A stretch of DNA of 64,000 nucleotides from Diabrotica undecimpunctata (GCF_040954645.1 NC_092806.1:134988976-135052975); one strand, 5' to 3'. Positions 41,567 to 52,545 are shown, counted from the first letter of the stretch. Made by a program: numbers and translations. The notes: a model not told the origin generated them from the sequence alone.

Positions 41567-42592
41567 TGTTGGAAATTTTCTAAATCGAAAATAAGTGGGA
41601 AAGATGAATGCTTATAATTGGTTAAAAAGGAATGGTGGGAATGAGAGAGTTGAGAAGGTTTGTCTGGGAGAGATTGAAAAAATTATTATGTTACCGGCAG
41701 ACCAGAAGAGAAGACATGTTTTCGTGTAGTCAATCTGAGTACCAGTGTTTTCTTTTGTTAGTGAAAAAGGTGGAAGCTGAGAGCAGATCAAAATCGAGAA
41801 GATTAATACCTCTTTTGAGTCTGCATAGTCCACGAGATATAATTGAGAAAGAAAGGAGAATTTGTGAATAAAGAGTACCGGTCAAAAGAGGCTTGGGCTT
41901 GTGTTTTCGGAGGAGTAGTTTGCTGGTATGCGGTTTGGATCGATGCTGAGAACGGGAAAGATTTGATGGTAGCCGGACATAATCAATCAAGGAAGGAACT
42001 GTGGTTTGATTGAGAGGAGACATCATTGGTGTAAAAATAAAGGTCAGTCAAATAATTTGAATGAAAGAAAATTTTAAGATATTCTAAAGATAAAATCAAA
42101 TATAAGCATACGAACTAAGATTCCAAGTTTCAAAGAGTTATTTTTTTTTTGAATAAATTATATTTCTATATGGTCATTTTTTTTAGTAGATATTATTATA
42201 AAACAGATCAATAGATAGTTTGTAATTAAAATTAAATTTAGAGTATAGGAGTTTGTTGGGAAAGATAGTTGCCCACAAAAGTTATTTATTAATATTCATC
42301 GTATTGCTTATTGAAAATAAATAATAATTTGTGTGCATATTTATGTTGTTTTAATGTTAGTTCCGTTTCCTGTTCTATCCCGATTATGAGCAACTAGGAG
42401 ATACTGAACCCACTAGAAGAGATATATAAAGTAAACTGATTAAAGTAAAATTAAAAAGGCACCGTGAGAATTTTTAAAAGTAATTGATTTGTATGACTCT
42501 GCATAAATTAGTGAATTAATCAATTAAATAATTGGATTAATTAAATAAGTGTTAATTAATAATAAAACATCATAAAGCAGATCACAACAACA
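41567..42592 (+). other. Candidate 5' LTR of gypsy-like element
   Basis: This non-coding stretch immediately precedes a primer-binding-like site and a gag gene. It may begin at TGTTGGAAATTTTC (41567) and end in ATCACAACA before ACATGGCGAGCC, which would give TG..CA ends. With only one copy in the window, the boundaries are a guess. It lies in GILT intron 1. Confidence 0.35.
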
Positions 42593-42612
42593 TGGCGAGC
42601 CAACGTGGGGCT
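42593..42612 (+). promoter_or_regulatory. Candidate tRNA primer-binding site
   Basis: TGGCGAGCCAACGTGGGGCT directly follows the putative LTR end. Insect gypsy-like elements commonly carry a TGGCG..CCAACGTGGGG-type primer site at this place. Confidence 0.4.
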
Positions 42613-42930
42613 TAAAAGTATCTCTAGTTGTGAATTTGAAGGATCAGAAACGGAAAACAGGTGATTGAGAGAATTTATTTGCCCGTCGGAAAGAATTTGA
42701 TATATTTATTTGAAAATTTATGAAATATTATTTGAGTTATTTTATCTAGGTACAATTTTACATTTATTATATTTTTGATTGATTTAATTTTTTGATGAAT
42801 TTAAAATTTATGTGATAAATTGATAATATTTGGGATAAGAGGAAAAGTTTTCGTCTTTGCAACATTACTCGAATTTCATATTTGGCGGGGATATTATTGC
42901 ACAAATTTCAAAGCTTCATATTTGGCGGGG

Positions 42931-43878
42931 ATGAATAATCGAACGAACATGTCGACCACAAGGAGTCAAAGCAAAACGCAAGAAAGGAAAGAGGATAAGA
43001 TAGAAGAGGAAACAATTATTAATGAAGGAAATGCTACAATAATGGAGGAAAGAAAAGAAACAAGGATGTTAGAAAAATTATTAGCTATGATGCAAATACA
43101 GACACAACAAATACAAGAATCGTCACAAAAAATGGATAGAAATAACAGAAATATAGAGCAGCGTTTGGACAAATATGAAAATGATGTAAAAGTCTGTTTA
43201 GAAAAAGTCAGAGAAAAAACAGAGAGGAAACTAGAGATGCAAAGAGAAGAAGTAGAAACTAAAATGAAAGATATTAAGACTGTCCAGAAAAAGGAATTAG
43301 ATCAGTTAGAAGAAAAATTTGAAAAGGCGCTACAAGAAGACAGGAAAGAAGTAGAAAGGAGATTAAAGCAAAATGAAAAACAAATTGAGGATATCAGAAA
43401 ACAACGAGAGACGGGAGACAGGAGAGAAGTACCCATCCAAAGTCCGGCTGACATAAAAATACAGTTTGGCGGGGACGTAAAAAAATTACACCCAGTAATT
43501 TTCATCAACAATTTAAAAAAGAAAGTACGACATATCGGTAATTTCGAAACAGCAAAGGAAACGATAAGGAACCATCTTAAAGATGAGGCAAGTTTATGGT
43601 TTGATAGCAAAGAAGAAGAATTGCAAAATTGGCAAACATTTGAACAAAAATTTCTGAATTATTTCTGGGGGAAAATACAACAGATAGAGATAAACAAGGA
43701 ATTACAAAATGGGAGATACCAGGATAGTATAGGTATATCAGAAAAAACATATGCCCTACAACTATACAACAATGCAAGACACTTACATTACAACTATTCG
43801 TCCGAACAGCTAGTGGAACTAATAGCCAGACATTTTGAAGATACCTTAGAAGATCACATAACTCTACAGATCACAACA

Positions 43879-43879
<1 letters not shown>
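42931..43879 (+). pseudogene. Gypsy-like gag, truncated by a TA repeat
   Basis: From MNNRTNMSTTRSQSKTQERK (42931) the protein has an N-terminal coiled coil with heptad-rich Glu/Lys/Gln sequence (about residues 30-170: KLEMQREEVETKMKD, QLEEKFEKALQEDRKE), then the capsid-like retrotrans_gag domain: IKIQFGGDVKKLHPVIFINN, FETAKETIRNHLKDEASLWF and LQNWQTFEQKFLNYFWGKIQ, ending YSSEQLVELIARHFEDTLED. The order coiled coil then gag core is typical of Ty3/gypsy elements. The frame runs into a (TA)n repeat at 43880, so nucleocapsid, protease and polymerase are lost. The frame is uninterrupted up to there, and an ATG further upstream at 42820 is also in frame. Confidence 0.8.

Positions 43880-43965
<86 letters not shown>
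43880..43965. repeat. (TA)n microsatellite
   Basis: A TA run with one ATAAATAT break. It replaces the remainder of the gag gene and joins it to an unrelated Penelope-type fragment. Confidence 0.9.
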
Positions 43966-43966
<1 letters not shown>

Positions 43967-44148
43967 CTTTGGTTTTGAAAAAAAACCATTATTTTGATGA
44001 GGTTTCGACAAGGTCGCACTTGGCATTGTCCAGTCAAGTAGTAACGCTTACTGGTGTTAGAAGTAAACTCGATTCTTCATGTCGAAGCGGTTACTTATAT
44101 AGTCAATCTGGGCGCAATTCTCTCTAACGATCCTTTGCAACGCTTAGT

Positions 44149-44940
44149 GTGATTATAATAAATGTGTTAATAATAAAGAAGGAAGACGTAGACATAAGAC
44201 ATACAGTATACCGAAAACCCACTAATACTGACAAATATCTACACGCAGAATCACATCACCATCCTGCACAATTACATTCAATCATTAAAATCCTGATGAC
44301 AAATTCCAAAAGACTGACAGACGAAGAACGTCAAAATGAAGAAATGCATAACGTGAAAACAGCGTTAAGAAAAAGAGAATTTTAAGCATATACCATCGAA
44401 ACGGCTCAGAATACTCAAGGAAGAATTAAGAACCCAACAGAAGACAAAAAACCGATTGCAAAAGCCATTCCACCATATGTAAAGGATACAACAGAGAATA
44501 TAGGGAGAGTGGCTAAGAAAACACAAACTAGAAACGATATTTAATACCGAGAGGAAAATCTCAACTATTTTCCTATTCGTCAAAACAAACAGGAAGAGCA
44601 TCGAAATGCTATCGAAAGAAGAGAAAAACGTCATCTCTGGCACAATATCTTTTAAATACAGGACCTGCAATAAACCTGAACCAAAAGACGATGATAGTTA
44701 ACATTGAAATTAAACGAAAACACGAAATCAGAGAATCATTCGAAATAGAACAAAATCTTAACAGTCTAAACCGAAGAAGGAATGATGTTCAAAGGCTTCC
44801 AACAACATAAAAAACGGTATTAAAAAAAGACAATAATAAATCAGACCACAAGACCCACTACCTTTACGCGGACAAGGCCATCACAAGAAGCATTGTTCAA
44901 AAAATCACAAGAAGAACACAAAATTCTGTTTTGTTTCTTT
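44149..44940 (+). pseudogene. Penelope-like element fragment
   Basis: The plus strand reads DIRHTVYRKPTNTDKYLHAE, SHHHPAQLHSIIKIL, then after a stop KAIPPYVKDTTENIGRV and (frameshifted) HKLETIFNTERKI, and finally IKRKHEIRESFEIEQNLNSL. V-Y-R-K-P-T-x-T-D-x-Y-L and H-H-P-x-x-K are the last RT motifs of Penelope-like elements; the P-Y-V-x-x-x-T-E-x-I-x-R block is the linker before the GIY-YIG endonuclease. The endonuclease core itself appears to be deleted, and only its C-terminal helix (E-I-E-x-x) remains. The upstream 43966..44148 has no ORF and could be element leader. Confidence 0.75.
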
Positions 44941-45082
44941 AAAAAACTTTTTTATTTTATTTTGTGCGTTTCAGCTACACACTGATTCTAACTTAAGCTA
45001 AACTAATCTGTTATTAGATTCGTTTTTTACAATGCTTTGTTCCTTATTTGTGAAACACACTTTATTTTAATTCTTGTTTCAG

Positions 45083-45220
45083 GAAGCTGATCTGACTCTT
45101 ACCCTGTTTTATGAAGGATTGTGCCCTGGTTGTCATCAGTTTATCCTAACACAGCTGTATCCTTCATACGAGAAATTGGCAGATAGCTTAAAATTGGACC
45201 TGGTACCCTTTGGATGGAGT
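45083..45220 (+). CDS. GILT-like gene 1, exon 2 (CXXC active site)
   Basis: A 46-codon exon between acceptor TTGTTTCAG (45082) and donor GTAAGT (45221), phase 0 at both ends. It reads EADLTLTLFYEGLCPGCHQF, ILTQLYPSYEKLADSLKLDL and VPFGWS. Counting from the signal peptide, Cys35 and Cys38 form the C-P-G-C redox motif of the thioredoxin-like fold (beta strand LTLFYEGLCPGC, then helix), as in GILT family enzymes. The L-V-P-F/Y-G-x strand follows. Being a multiple of three with phase 0, the exon could be skipped without frameshift but with loss of the active site. Intron 2 is 4,451 bp. Confidence 0.9.
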
Positions 45221-45484
45221 GTAAGTGGAAATATTTTTAAAAGGATAGATAAAATGTATATGGTTCTTTTTATTGCTAGAAAAAATTTGTACCAAGAGAA
45301 CACTGAGATCTCTTGTTTTAGTTAATTTGACTAGCTCTTCCAGGTGTAAGTACGTTCTTGTCTTACATGTTGAATTTCTATCAAAGACTAATGCAGGAAA
45401 AAGTATTCCAGACAAAATTGTTTTAGCAAAGAACGTTCAAGAAATTAATGTTCGAAAATAGCTACAACACGAAGCACACAATTT

Positions 45485-45650
45485 AGTTCAGTTTAGATGT
45501 GATAGGAAGAGCGAGAGAACATAATATACCAATGCTGCTCTGTTTCGTAGATTACACAAAGGATTGCGCAATGAAAGGAACTAGACAGGGCTGCTCAAAA
45601 TCACCATTATTTTACAACATATATTCTGAATATATATGGTTTCAAAGGTC
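45485..45650 (+). pseudogene. RTE-type RT relic
   Basis: The frame reads MIGRAREHNIPMLLCFVDYT followed by KGTRQGCSKSPLFYNIYSEY. The C-F-V-D-Y and R-Q-G-C-x-x-S-P-x-x-F-N-I-Y-S-E-Y-I motifs of RTE-type reverse transcriptases are joined with the sequence between them deleted. It lies in GILT intron 2. Confidence 0.65.
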
Positions 45651-46940
45651 ACAGGGTGATTTGGTTCGCCAAGTATTAGACCAGACTTTAAGAAAAAAAG
45701 AATCAATTTTGCACTATGAGCATGTCTATAGAACCTTCTTGATAAAATCTATGATCTGGTAGTTTCAGATTACTAATATGAGAATGATCGTTTACAATAA
45801 TGCGTCAATAAGAAAATTGGACCGTCACGATCACACAGTTTAATGATACAGAACGTGGTACCTTAAGTGATCTTTGAAAGACTCCTTTACTGACCAAAAG
45901 TGTTGGACTTACGGTTTTTCATTTTTATTCTGATTTCAATATTCTCGTATAGGCTCTTTACCAGAGCTGACAGATGATTAGGAAATCCTGTTAAATTTCT
46001 TTTGCAGTTTACATGGTCAAATACCTTCTGGTACTCCAGAAAACAGACGATTATAGAAATTAACAGATAATCAGGAACTTTAGAATAATCTAGAATGTTT
46101 CACAAAACTTTCCAGTTTATACAGCCAAATGACTTTTGGCAATTAAGAAAGCAGATGATCATAGGAATTTTGAATTCTCGAACTTTTTCAATGACCTGTT
46201 GCATATTAAGAATTTGCCTTCTTATGTCCTAACCCTTAACAAAACCTACTTGTTCTTGTGGTATTTGTCTATCCAGTTATGTCTACATGCGATACTTGAA
46301 GATTCTCTTTCTTTCTTCAGTTTCTTCAGTTTTTAAATAGGTCGATGAGAGATGTTCCCAAAATCTGTCGCCATCCTACATCCCTTTAAATATGATGGAA
46401 AATATAATCCTTGGGACTAAATTATTGAAAATTTATATTCTATTTACATCAATCACTACAAGTTTATGAATTGCATGAAGTACCCGAAAATCAGCCAGAA
46501 ACCAACGTACTCTAAATCGAACAGATTGCCTCGTAAGCAGTGCTCTTCCAAAGTACAGCGAATTCTTTGTTACGTAGTATAGTTGAAATTTCTGTGATCT
46601 CAACAGCGCATGTCTGATGAAAAAGGAGCAACATATTCTGTATCTAGGGGACTGTGTAGTGCAATAAATTCACTATAAGAGATTTAAAATCTCTCAAATC
46701 CTTTGTCATGTGTCCACTTATAAATGGCATTGGCAAATATCTTATATATGACATTTGTTTTCTTCTTTAAAAATACTGACTAAATTTTCATCAAGCAAAC
46801 AAATAATCGCCTTTTTGTCTTCAGTTAATATGGTAGGTGGCCTTCTTACAATCTGAATAGTTGTAATGAATGAAGTCCGTTTTTTTTTATTCCTGTATTA
46901 TTTATCTTGCTGTGCTTCTTCTCCGCCTAATTATACCTTA
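45651..46940. other. Unassigned intron 2 sequence
   Basis: No exon or defined repeat is seen. A repeated theme of CAGATGATCATAGG/CAGACGATTATAG-AATT occurs at about 45970..46175 (GCAGTTTACATGGTCAAATACCTT and CAGTTTATACAGCCAAATGAC), suggesting two diverged copies of an RTE palm region (F-V-D-Y-x-K-A-F) on the minus strand, but I cannot support a frame. Confidence 0.35.
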
Positions 46941-46949
46941 CTAATGTTC

Positions 46950-47170
46950 CTACGTCGCCCAAAATAGGACGACTGCGTTGAATGAGACATGTGAAAAGAA
47001 TGAAAGAAGGCGAAATACCAAATAAATTTTTTAAATAAATGCCAGTAGGAAAAAGAACAAGAGGAAGACCGAAGCAGAGATACATAGAACAAATAGAAAA
47101 TAATATAACAACATTAAAAATACAAAAACTGGAGAAAAAAATACGAAATAGATCAGAATGGAGAAGAATC
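46950..47170 (+). pseudogene. RTE-type LINE C-terminal relic
   Basis: The plus strand reads RWMRHVKRMKEGEIPNKFF, then a stop and MPVGKRTRGRPKQRYIEQIE. This matches the G-H-V-K-R-M, then K-R-x-R-G-R-P C-terminal basic tail of RTE-type elements, as in 24195..24310. It is a short tail copy. Confidence 0.65.
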
Positions 47171-47204
47171 ATAAGCCGTTCATATTTTTCTCCTCAGTTA
47201 TGTG

Positions 47205-47440
47205 AAGAAAGCAAAAAACTGCATATCTTGGTCATGTAATTAAACACAATAGATAAGTACCACTTTCCTCAGCACAAACTAGAGGATAAGATCAAAGGTA
47301 GACGCAGGCCACACAGTACAGTATTTCTAGCTTAAAAAGATACGAAATTCAACAGGCTTGGACTCTAACGAATTGCTAAAGAAGACCCAAAACAAAAAAA
47401 AATGCAAAAAAGGTTGCTAATCTTCGATAGAAGAAGACAC
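47205..47440 (+). pseudogene. RTE-type LINE C-terminal relic, second
   Basis: Frames give KKLHILVM, HKLEDKIKGRRRPHSTVF and DRRRHRNN with intervening stops. The Y-L-G-H-V-I-K, L-E-G-K-I-x-G-R-R-x-P order identifies the same RTE C-terminal region as in 11035..11130. It is joined directly behind the previous relic. Confidence 0.5.
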
Positions 47441-47639
47441 AGAAATAATTTATATAAATATTGCAGTTTTCTTTTGTTTACACTTTTTACAATTTCTGGT
47501 GATTTATTAGGCGTCAAATACTTCGATCTTGACGACTCTTTATACTTATTTAATTTTAATTTTCCTATTTTTAATATCCCTATTTAATTGTCTTTGTGCT
47601 CTTTCTTGAATGTTCAACTTTTTAATATATATATATAAT

Positions 47640-49230
47640 AAGGTCAAAAATACATAAGATCTTTATAGAACGTTTCTTGTCAATGAACATTTTATTTATT
47701 TTATATATTTTTTTATTATTTAAACAAAAATGACCCTGCATCAACTAAAAGACTTCTACTAAGAGTTATTAGCAGGGGGTACAAACACAAATTACAGGTA
47801 TTCAATTTCTTACAATGTATATATAACTTAAATATATTTTAGTACTTGGTTGAACTGACAGCTTAGTAGATCCTTCATGTTGGTGGAGAGGTAATTTTTT
47901 CTTCTTTCTTGGGTGTATGTTTTGCATTCTAACAGAATATGTTTCACAGTGATTTGGATCTTGCAGTTGTGGCAGAAAGGGATGGCTTTTTTATTTATTA
48001 AGTGAATATGGGTTGATATAGTATGTCCTAATCGTAGTCGAGTTATCACTTGTTCGCAATGTTTGAGTCTGAGTGGTAAGGTGGTGCCGACAGTTTCTAT
48101 AACATCTTATAATTTGTTGGATGTGGAATTCCAGTTACCGTGTTATAAGTTGGTAATATGTTTTTAATGGAGGTTTTATGGTCGTTTCTTTTAGCATGTG
48201 TGACACAGGGATGCTTTCATCTAGTGCAGCTTCATTCGCAAATTGGTCCACTGCTTCGTTTCCCTTGGTTCCCACGTGTTATGGCACCCATAAAAAAGTT
48301 ATTTCTATGTTTTTTGTTGATAGTAGTATGAGTTCATTTTTTATTAGCATTATAATTTTATTTGATGGATACAATAATTGCTGTAAAGCTTTTAGTCTTC
48401 TTAATGATTCAGATATTACAATATGAGGTGCGGATTTTCTTCTGCAAACTTTCAGTGCCTCTAAAATAGCCAGTGCTTCTCCAGTACATATGCTACAACT
48501 CAGAGGGAGTCGTATTTTAAAATGGTCTGCTCCATGTATGCAAGCCGCTGCTAGTCCTGATTAAGTTTTTGCATCAGTGTAGATATGTTCAGAATTTGGA
48601 TATAAGGATATTATTTTATGGTATGATTACTGTTGGGTTAGTGGATGTTTTGGGATAGCGAGTAAGGGATGTATTTACAATTGGTGGACTAGTTGACCAA
48701 GAGGGAAAATTTTGGGTTGGGGAATTTTTTGGGAAAAGGGAGTGTATTCATAGGTTTATTTCTATAATTACTGATACATTTAGGTTTTAAGATATTTGAA
48801 TGCATGGGATTTTGATGATTTAATGATACACGAGTTGCATAATTTAGTAACAATTGTTGCCTTCGTAAGTGTAAAGGTAATTGGTTAGCTAATACTTGAA
48901 GGCTATTGGTTGGGCTAGTTCTGAATGCCCACAGAGCAGTTTTTAGTGAAGTTGTTTGAATTGAGTTTAGTTTTTTTAATGTAGTTTTTTTGGCAGTACC
49001 ATAACATATTGAGCCGTAGTGTAATTTGCTACGTATAAGTGATTGGTATAAGTTTAATAGGGTTCTTGTATCTGCTCCCCACGTACGGTTTGAGAGAATT
49101 TTCAGGAAATTAATTCTAGGTTGACATTGTTTTTGCAAGATATGTATATGGCTTTTCCAGTTTAGGGTGCAATCTAGAGTTAACCCCAGGCAATCTTTTT
49201 CGTTTATAAATTGTTGTGTAGCAAAAATGT
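47640..49230 (-). pseudogene. I-like LINE relic with RNase H
   Basis: Minus strand in order: CQPRINFLKILSNRTWGADT, LLNLYQSLIRSKLHYGSICY (RT thumb and connection, 49138..48689), then a degraded RNase H (YTDAKT, CTGEALAILEAL, TFLWVP and HVGTKGNEAVDQFANEAA, about 48560..48230) and the C-terminal MITRLRLGHTISTHIHLINK, CHNCKIQITVKHILLECKTY (48049..47828). Block order is that of I/LOA-type LINEs, as at 37318..38680, but older and with many stops. An A-rich 3' end lies near 47680..47720. It lies in GILT intron 2, antisense to the gene. Confidence 0.8.
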
Positions 49231-49671
49231 TTTAATTCGGACTTTTATGTCTTTGTTTTGGAATAATCATTATTTTGATTCGCAAGATCTTATAACGATT
49301 CAGCCTGTCTGACATCAGTGTCACAGGAGAATTTTATGTTGTTTACGATTTTTTAATTTATAGATATTCCGTCCTTAGTTCTGATATCGCTTCCGGGAAT
49401 ATTGCCTGATTTTGTACATTGCATAATAACTATATTGTGGAGAATAAAACACTGAAAAAACATCTCCCACACAGTGCGTTGGAAAGTTGAACTTTTATCA
49501 ATGCTACTTGCAATATTTATCACTATCTTCTGTTTTAAACTAGAGATTCTAATAGGCAATTATTTTTGTATTATAATTTGTTCAATAAAAATCTCACATA
49601 TAAACCAAGTTTCTACATTTTTGTCAATTATTAAATTACATATTTAGCTAAACTCTATTTCCTCTTTGTAG

Positions 49672-49872
49672 CATTCTAACCGTAGTGATGATGGAAAAGT
49701 AACATTTACTTGCCAGCATGGTGAAGAAGAATGTTTTATTAACAGAGTCCACGCTTGCGTTCTTGATCAACAACCATCTTCAGTAGACTACGTTACCTTC
49801 ATATATCATCATTTGTCTGCCACCGACGAACGCGATCTCAACGAGCAAGAAGTATTAGAGGTGGCTAAAAAA
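49672..49872 (+). CDS. GILT-like gene 1, exon 3 (GILT signature)
   Basis: A 67-codon exon with acceptor CTTTGTAG (49671) and donor GTAAGT (49873), phase 0. It reads HSNRSDDGKVTFTCQHGEEE, CFINRVHACVLDQQPSSVDY and VTFIYHHLSATDERDLNEQE, VLEVAKK. C81-Q-H-G-E-E-E-C88-F-I-N91-x4-C96 is an exact match to the family signature CQHGxxECxxNxxxxC. Cysteines 81, 88 and 96 would form structural disulphides. Intron 3 (3,435 bp) that follows carries a mariner split by LINEs. Confidence 0.92.
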
Positions 49873-49919
49873 GTAAGTATCTTTTTAGTTGATTATGGAA
49901 AAAGTAAATTAGTTGTCTG

Positions 49920-50095
49920 TATGATCCGTCCGGCTCACGGAGATGAGAATACGGCCCGAGGCAAGTTATCCTTGCCTGTCGTAAGAGGCGACTAATGGGA
50001 AGGAATGAAGATGTGGAGAGCCGTCGTTCGAGGTGTCGGGTTTGTAGAAACGTAAGGGCGCTTCGGCGCTACTTATTTTTTGTCGTTAGTAATAA
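49920..50095 (+). repeat. GC-rich repeat-like segment
   Basis: A sharply bounded GC-rich stretch (GATCCGTCCGGCTCACGGAG, CTTGCCTGTCGTAAGAGGCG, GGGCGCTTCGGCGCTACTTA) in AT-rich intron, with a hairpin AAGGGCGCTTCGGCGCTACT. The composition and abrupt edges suggest an inserted repeat such as a LINE 5' end; I do not recognise its family. Confidence 0.4.
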
Positions 50096-50149
50096 TTCTG
50101 GTTTTCTCGCCAAAAAACAGAATACAGAAATTTATATTTCAAGTTAGGA

Positions 50150-50666
50150 AAATGGTAACGTTTACAACTGAACATAAAGTTCAAATTATTAAATGGCATT
50201 ATAAATGGAAGTAGTGCTTACAGTATAATCGGTAGGTTTTCGTTTTTATTTGAAGGCCCTGTACCAACAAAATCTACAATTCACAGCATTATTTTTAAAT
50301 TTGAAAAAACTCAACCAGCTCGTACAATTACCTAATGAAGAACGGGAAAAGCGTGAAACTGCCGTATGTAGTCTAGCTGAAATCAATTTTCCTTGTATCA
50401 GCACCCTAATGTCAAGAGAAACTGATTTTAGTGCTAGAACTATACGAAATATTTTAAAAAGAAACAAGTACTATTGGTACAAGTTTGCAAAAAACTTTTG
50501 CAAATATAAAATATACAGCAGGATATTTTCCCTGCTGATTATGAATGACGGATGGTGTTTTATGAGGACATGATGGATGGCACCAATCGTGACGAAGATG
50601 TAATAAAAAAATCTTGTTTACAGATGAATCTTCATTTTCTTTAACTATCCACAACAATCCATTTGT
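50150..50666 (+). pseudogene. Mariner-like transposase, 5' part
   Basis: The ATG at 50151 opens MVTFTTEHKVQIIKWHYKWK, then after a stop FEGPVPTKSTIHSIIFKFEK: a helix-turn-helix of the same DDE_3 group as 15040..16072 (G-P-V-P-x-x-x-T-I). Later ILFTDESSFSLTIHNNPFV carries the first catalytic Asp block (F-T-D-E-S-S-F). The element is cut at 50667 by LINE DNA and resumes at 52546. Confidence 0.7.
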
Positions 50667-50677
50667 TACCGTACGGT
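50667..50677 (+). repeat. Target-site duplication (left) of fused RTE fragments
   Basis: TACCGTACGGT here is repeated at 52535..52545. The 11 bases, themselves a near-palindrome (ACCGTACGGT), flank two consecutive LINE fragments. Confidence 0.85.
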
Positions 50678-51372
50678 CTTCTTCTTCTTGATGTGCCTAT
50701 CCGTTACGAATGTTGGCGATCATCATGGCAATCTTTATCTCTGCAGCAGCGCGGAAAAGCTGCACAGATGTTGTATTGAACCAGATTCTGAGGTTCTTTA
50801 ACCAAGATGTTCTTCTTCTTCCTGGACCTCGTTTTCCAAATATTTTTCCTTACAGAATGACTTGAAGGAGAGCATATCTGGATTCATTTCGCATAATATG
50901 TCCGAAGAATTGTAACTTTCGAGATTTAATGGTGGTCAGTACCTCTCGATTCTTATTCATTCTCCGATATAGCCACATCTCAAATGCTTCCAGTTTTCCG
51001 TACATATCTTCGTTTAAGGTTCACGATTCAACACCATAAAAAAGGATAGAGAAGACGTAGCATCGCAGCATTCTTACTTTTGTATTAAGAGAGAGGTTGT
51101 GACTCTTGAAGAAGGCCCCCATCCGACTGAAGGTGGATCTAGCTTTTCCGACGCGTGCTCTAATCTTTTGGTTGTTAGTCCATTGTTCATTTATTATGGT
51201 GCCGAGGTAGTTGTAGTGCGTCACTCTTTCTACAGGGGATTGTTTGACGTAGAGTTTGCCTTCTGTTATCCTTTTCTTGCTAATTATCATAAGCTTTGTC
51301 TTCTTAACGTTTATATTGAGTCCACAAATCACCTACCTACCTACCTAGTTATTAGTGGTTTGTGATTGAGTC
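50678..51372 (-). mobile_element. RTE-type LINE fragment A
   Basis: Minus strand: ICGLNINVKKTKLMIISKKR, YNYLGTIINEQWTNNQKIRA, then KLEAFEMWLYRRM-type thumb sequence, and GPGRRRTSWLKNLRIWFN, MMIANIRNG, stop, AAGAAG tail at 50678. It is nearly identical to 16685..17040. Its 5' end (51330..51372) is an inverted-repeat scramble, GAGTCCACAAATCAC versus GTGGTTTGTGATTGAGTCC around CTACCTACCTACC. Confidence 0.85.
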
Positions 51373-52534
51373 CATATTCTTCTTCTTCATGTGCCTTGTC
51401 CGTTCCGAACGTTGGCAACCAACATGGCTATTCTGACTTTGTTTACGGCAGATCTGAATAGTTCAGCAGATGACAATCCGAACCATTGCCGCAAGTTTTG
51501 GAGCCACGAGTGTCTTCTCCTCCCTGAACCCCTTCTGCTGTCTATTTTCCCTTGAACGATCAGCTGTAGTACTCTATATTTATTATGTCTCATAACGTGA
51601 CCCAAGTATTCCAACTTTCTTTTCTTTATACTTATTCCTACCTCTCTCTCTTTACCTATCCGGCGTAGTACCTCTTCGTTGGTCACGTGATCAGTCCAGG
51701 ATATACGTAATATACGTCGGTAAGCCCACATTTCGAAGGCCTCTACTTTTTTCATCAATGTTGCGGTCATTGTCTACGCCTCCATTCTATATAACAAAAC
51801 CGGGAATACATAACATTTCAGAAGTCGAATTTTGAGAGGTAGGGTGAGGCTTTTAGAGGTCAAAATTTGCTTCATGCTAGTGAACGATGCTCTTGCCTTT
51901 TCTACTCTTATACGTTTTATATTATCCATTATTATATGAGTAAATATGGTTGACTGTAATACGTGATTTTGTTCATAAGAACTTGTAGGTCTTCTAAGTC
52001 GTCCGCAAATACTATGGTGTCATCTGCATATCTGATGTTGTTTAGCCGGTAACCATTTAGTAGAATACCTTTTTCAGTTTCGTGCAAAGTTTCGGTAAAT
52101 ATTCTTTTCAGAGTACAGATTGAAGATTACAGGAGACAAAATACAGCCTTGCCTTACTCCACGCATGATCTTCACATAGTCAGTGTGTTCACCATCAACT
52201 CTGAGATTTTCTGCCTGATTCCAGTAAAGATTTCTACTTATTTTCAGATCTTGGTTGTTAATTCCTGCTTCTTTTAGTATTTGCGTGTATTCATCTTGGC
52301 GTGCGGTACTCGATCAACCCTTTCTCGTAATCAACCAGACATGCGTATATGTCGCAGTTGACGTCTCTGCATCTCTGGAATAAGACTTGTACTGAGAACA
52401 AAGCCTCTCTAGTGCCAACAGCATTTGTGAACCCGAACTGGTTGGGGGAAATTTGACTTTCACACAGCTTGTAGATTCTCGTATGAATTATCTTTAGTAA
52501 CAATTTTAGGAGATGACTCATGAGGCTTATAGAG
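51373..52534 (-). mobile_element. RTE-type LINE fragment B
   Basis: Minus strand: SHLLKLLLKIIHTRIYKLCE, QISPNQFGFTNAVGTREALF and CDIYACLVDYEKG at 52521..52330, then degraded palm and thumb (ADDTIVFADDLEDLQ-like at about 52010), KVEAFEMWAYRRILRISWTD, RKLEYLGHVMRHNKYRVLQL and RRHSWLQNLRQWFG, ending in NVRNGQGT, stop and AAGAAG at 51376. The family is as at 9735..11275. It begins right at the right-hand target duplication (52535), so fragments A and B share a single pair of target duplications. Confidence 0.85.
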
Positions 52535-52545
52535 TACCGTACGGT

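Noticed and set aside
43990..44020. A possible hammerhead ribozyme in front of the Penelope fragment (TTGATGAGGTTTCGAC).
   Set aside because: The CTGATGA box is altered, no GAAA box follows at the right distance on that strand, and the reverse strand has GAAAC but lacks the other box.
47626..47640. A possible tRNA gene or other small RNA in the introns.
   Set aside because: I scanned for tRNA A/B boxes and found none convincing; short TA runs and hairpins here have no tRNA-like layout.
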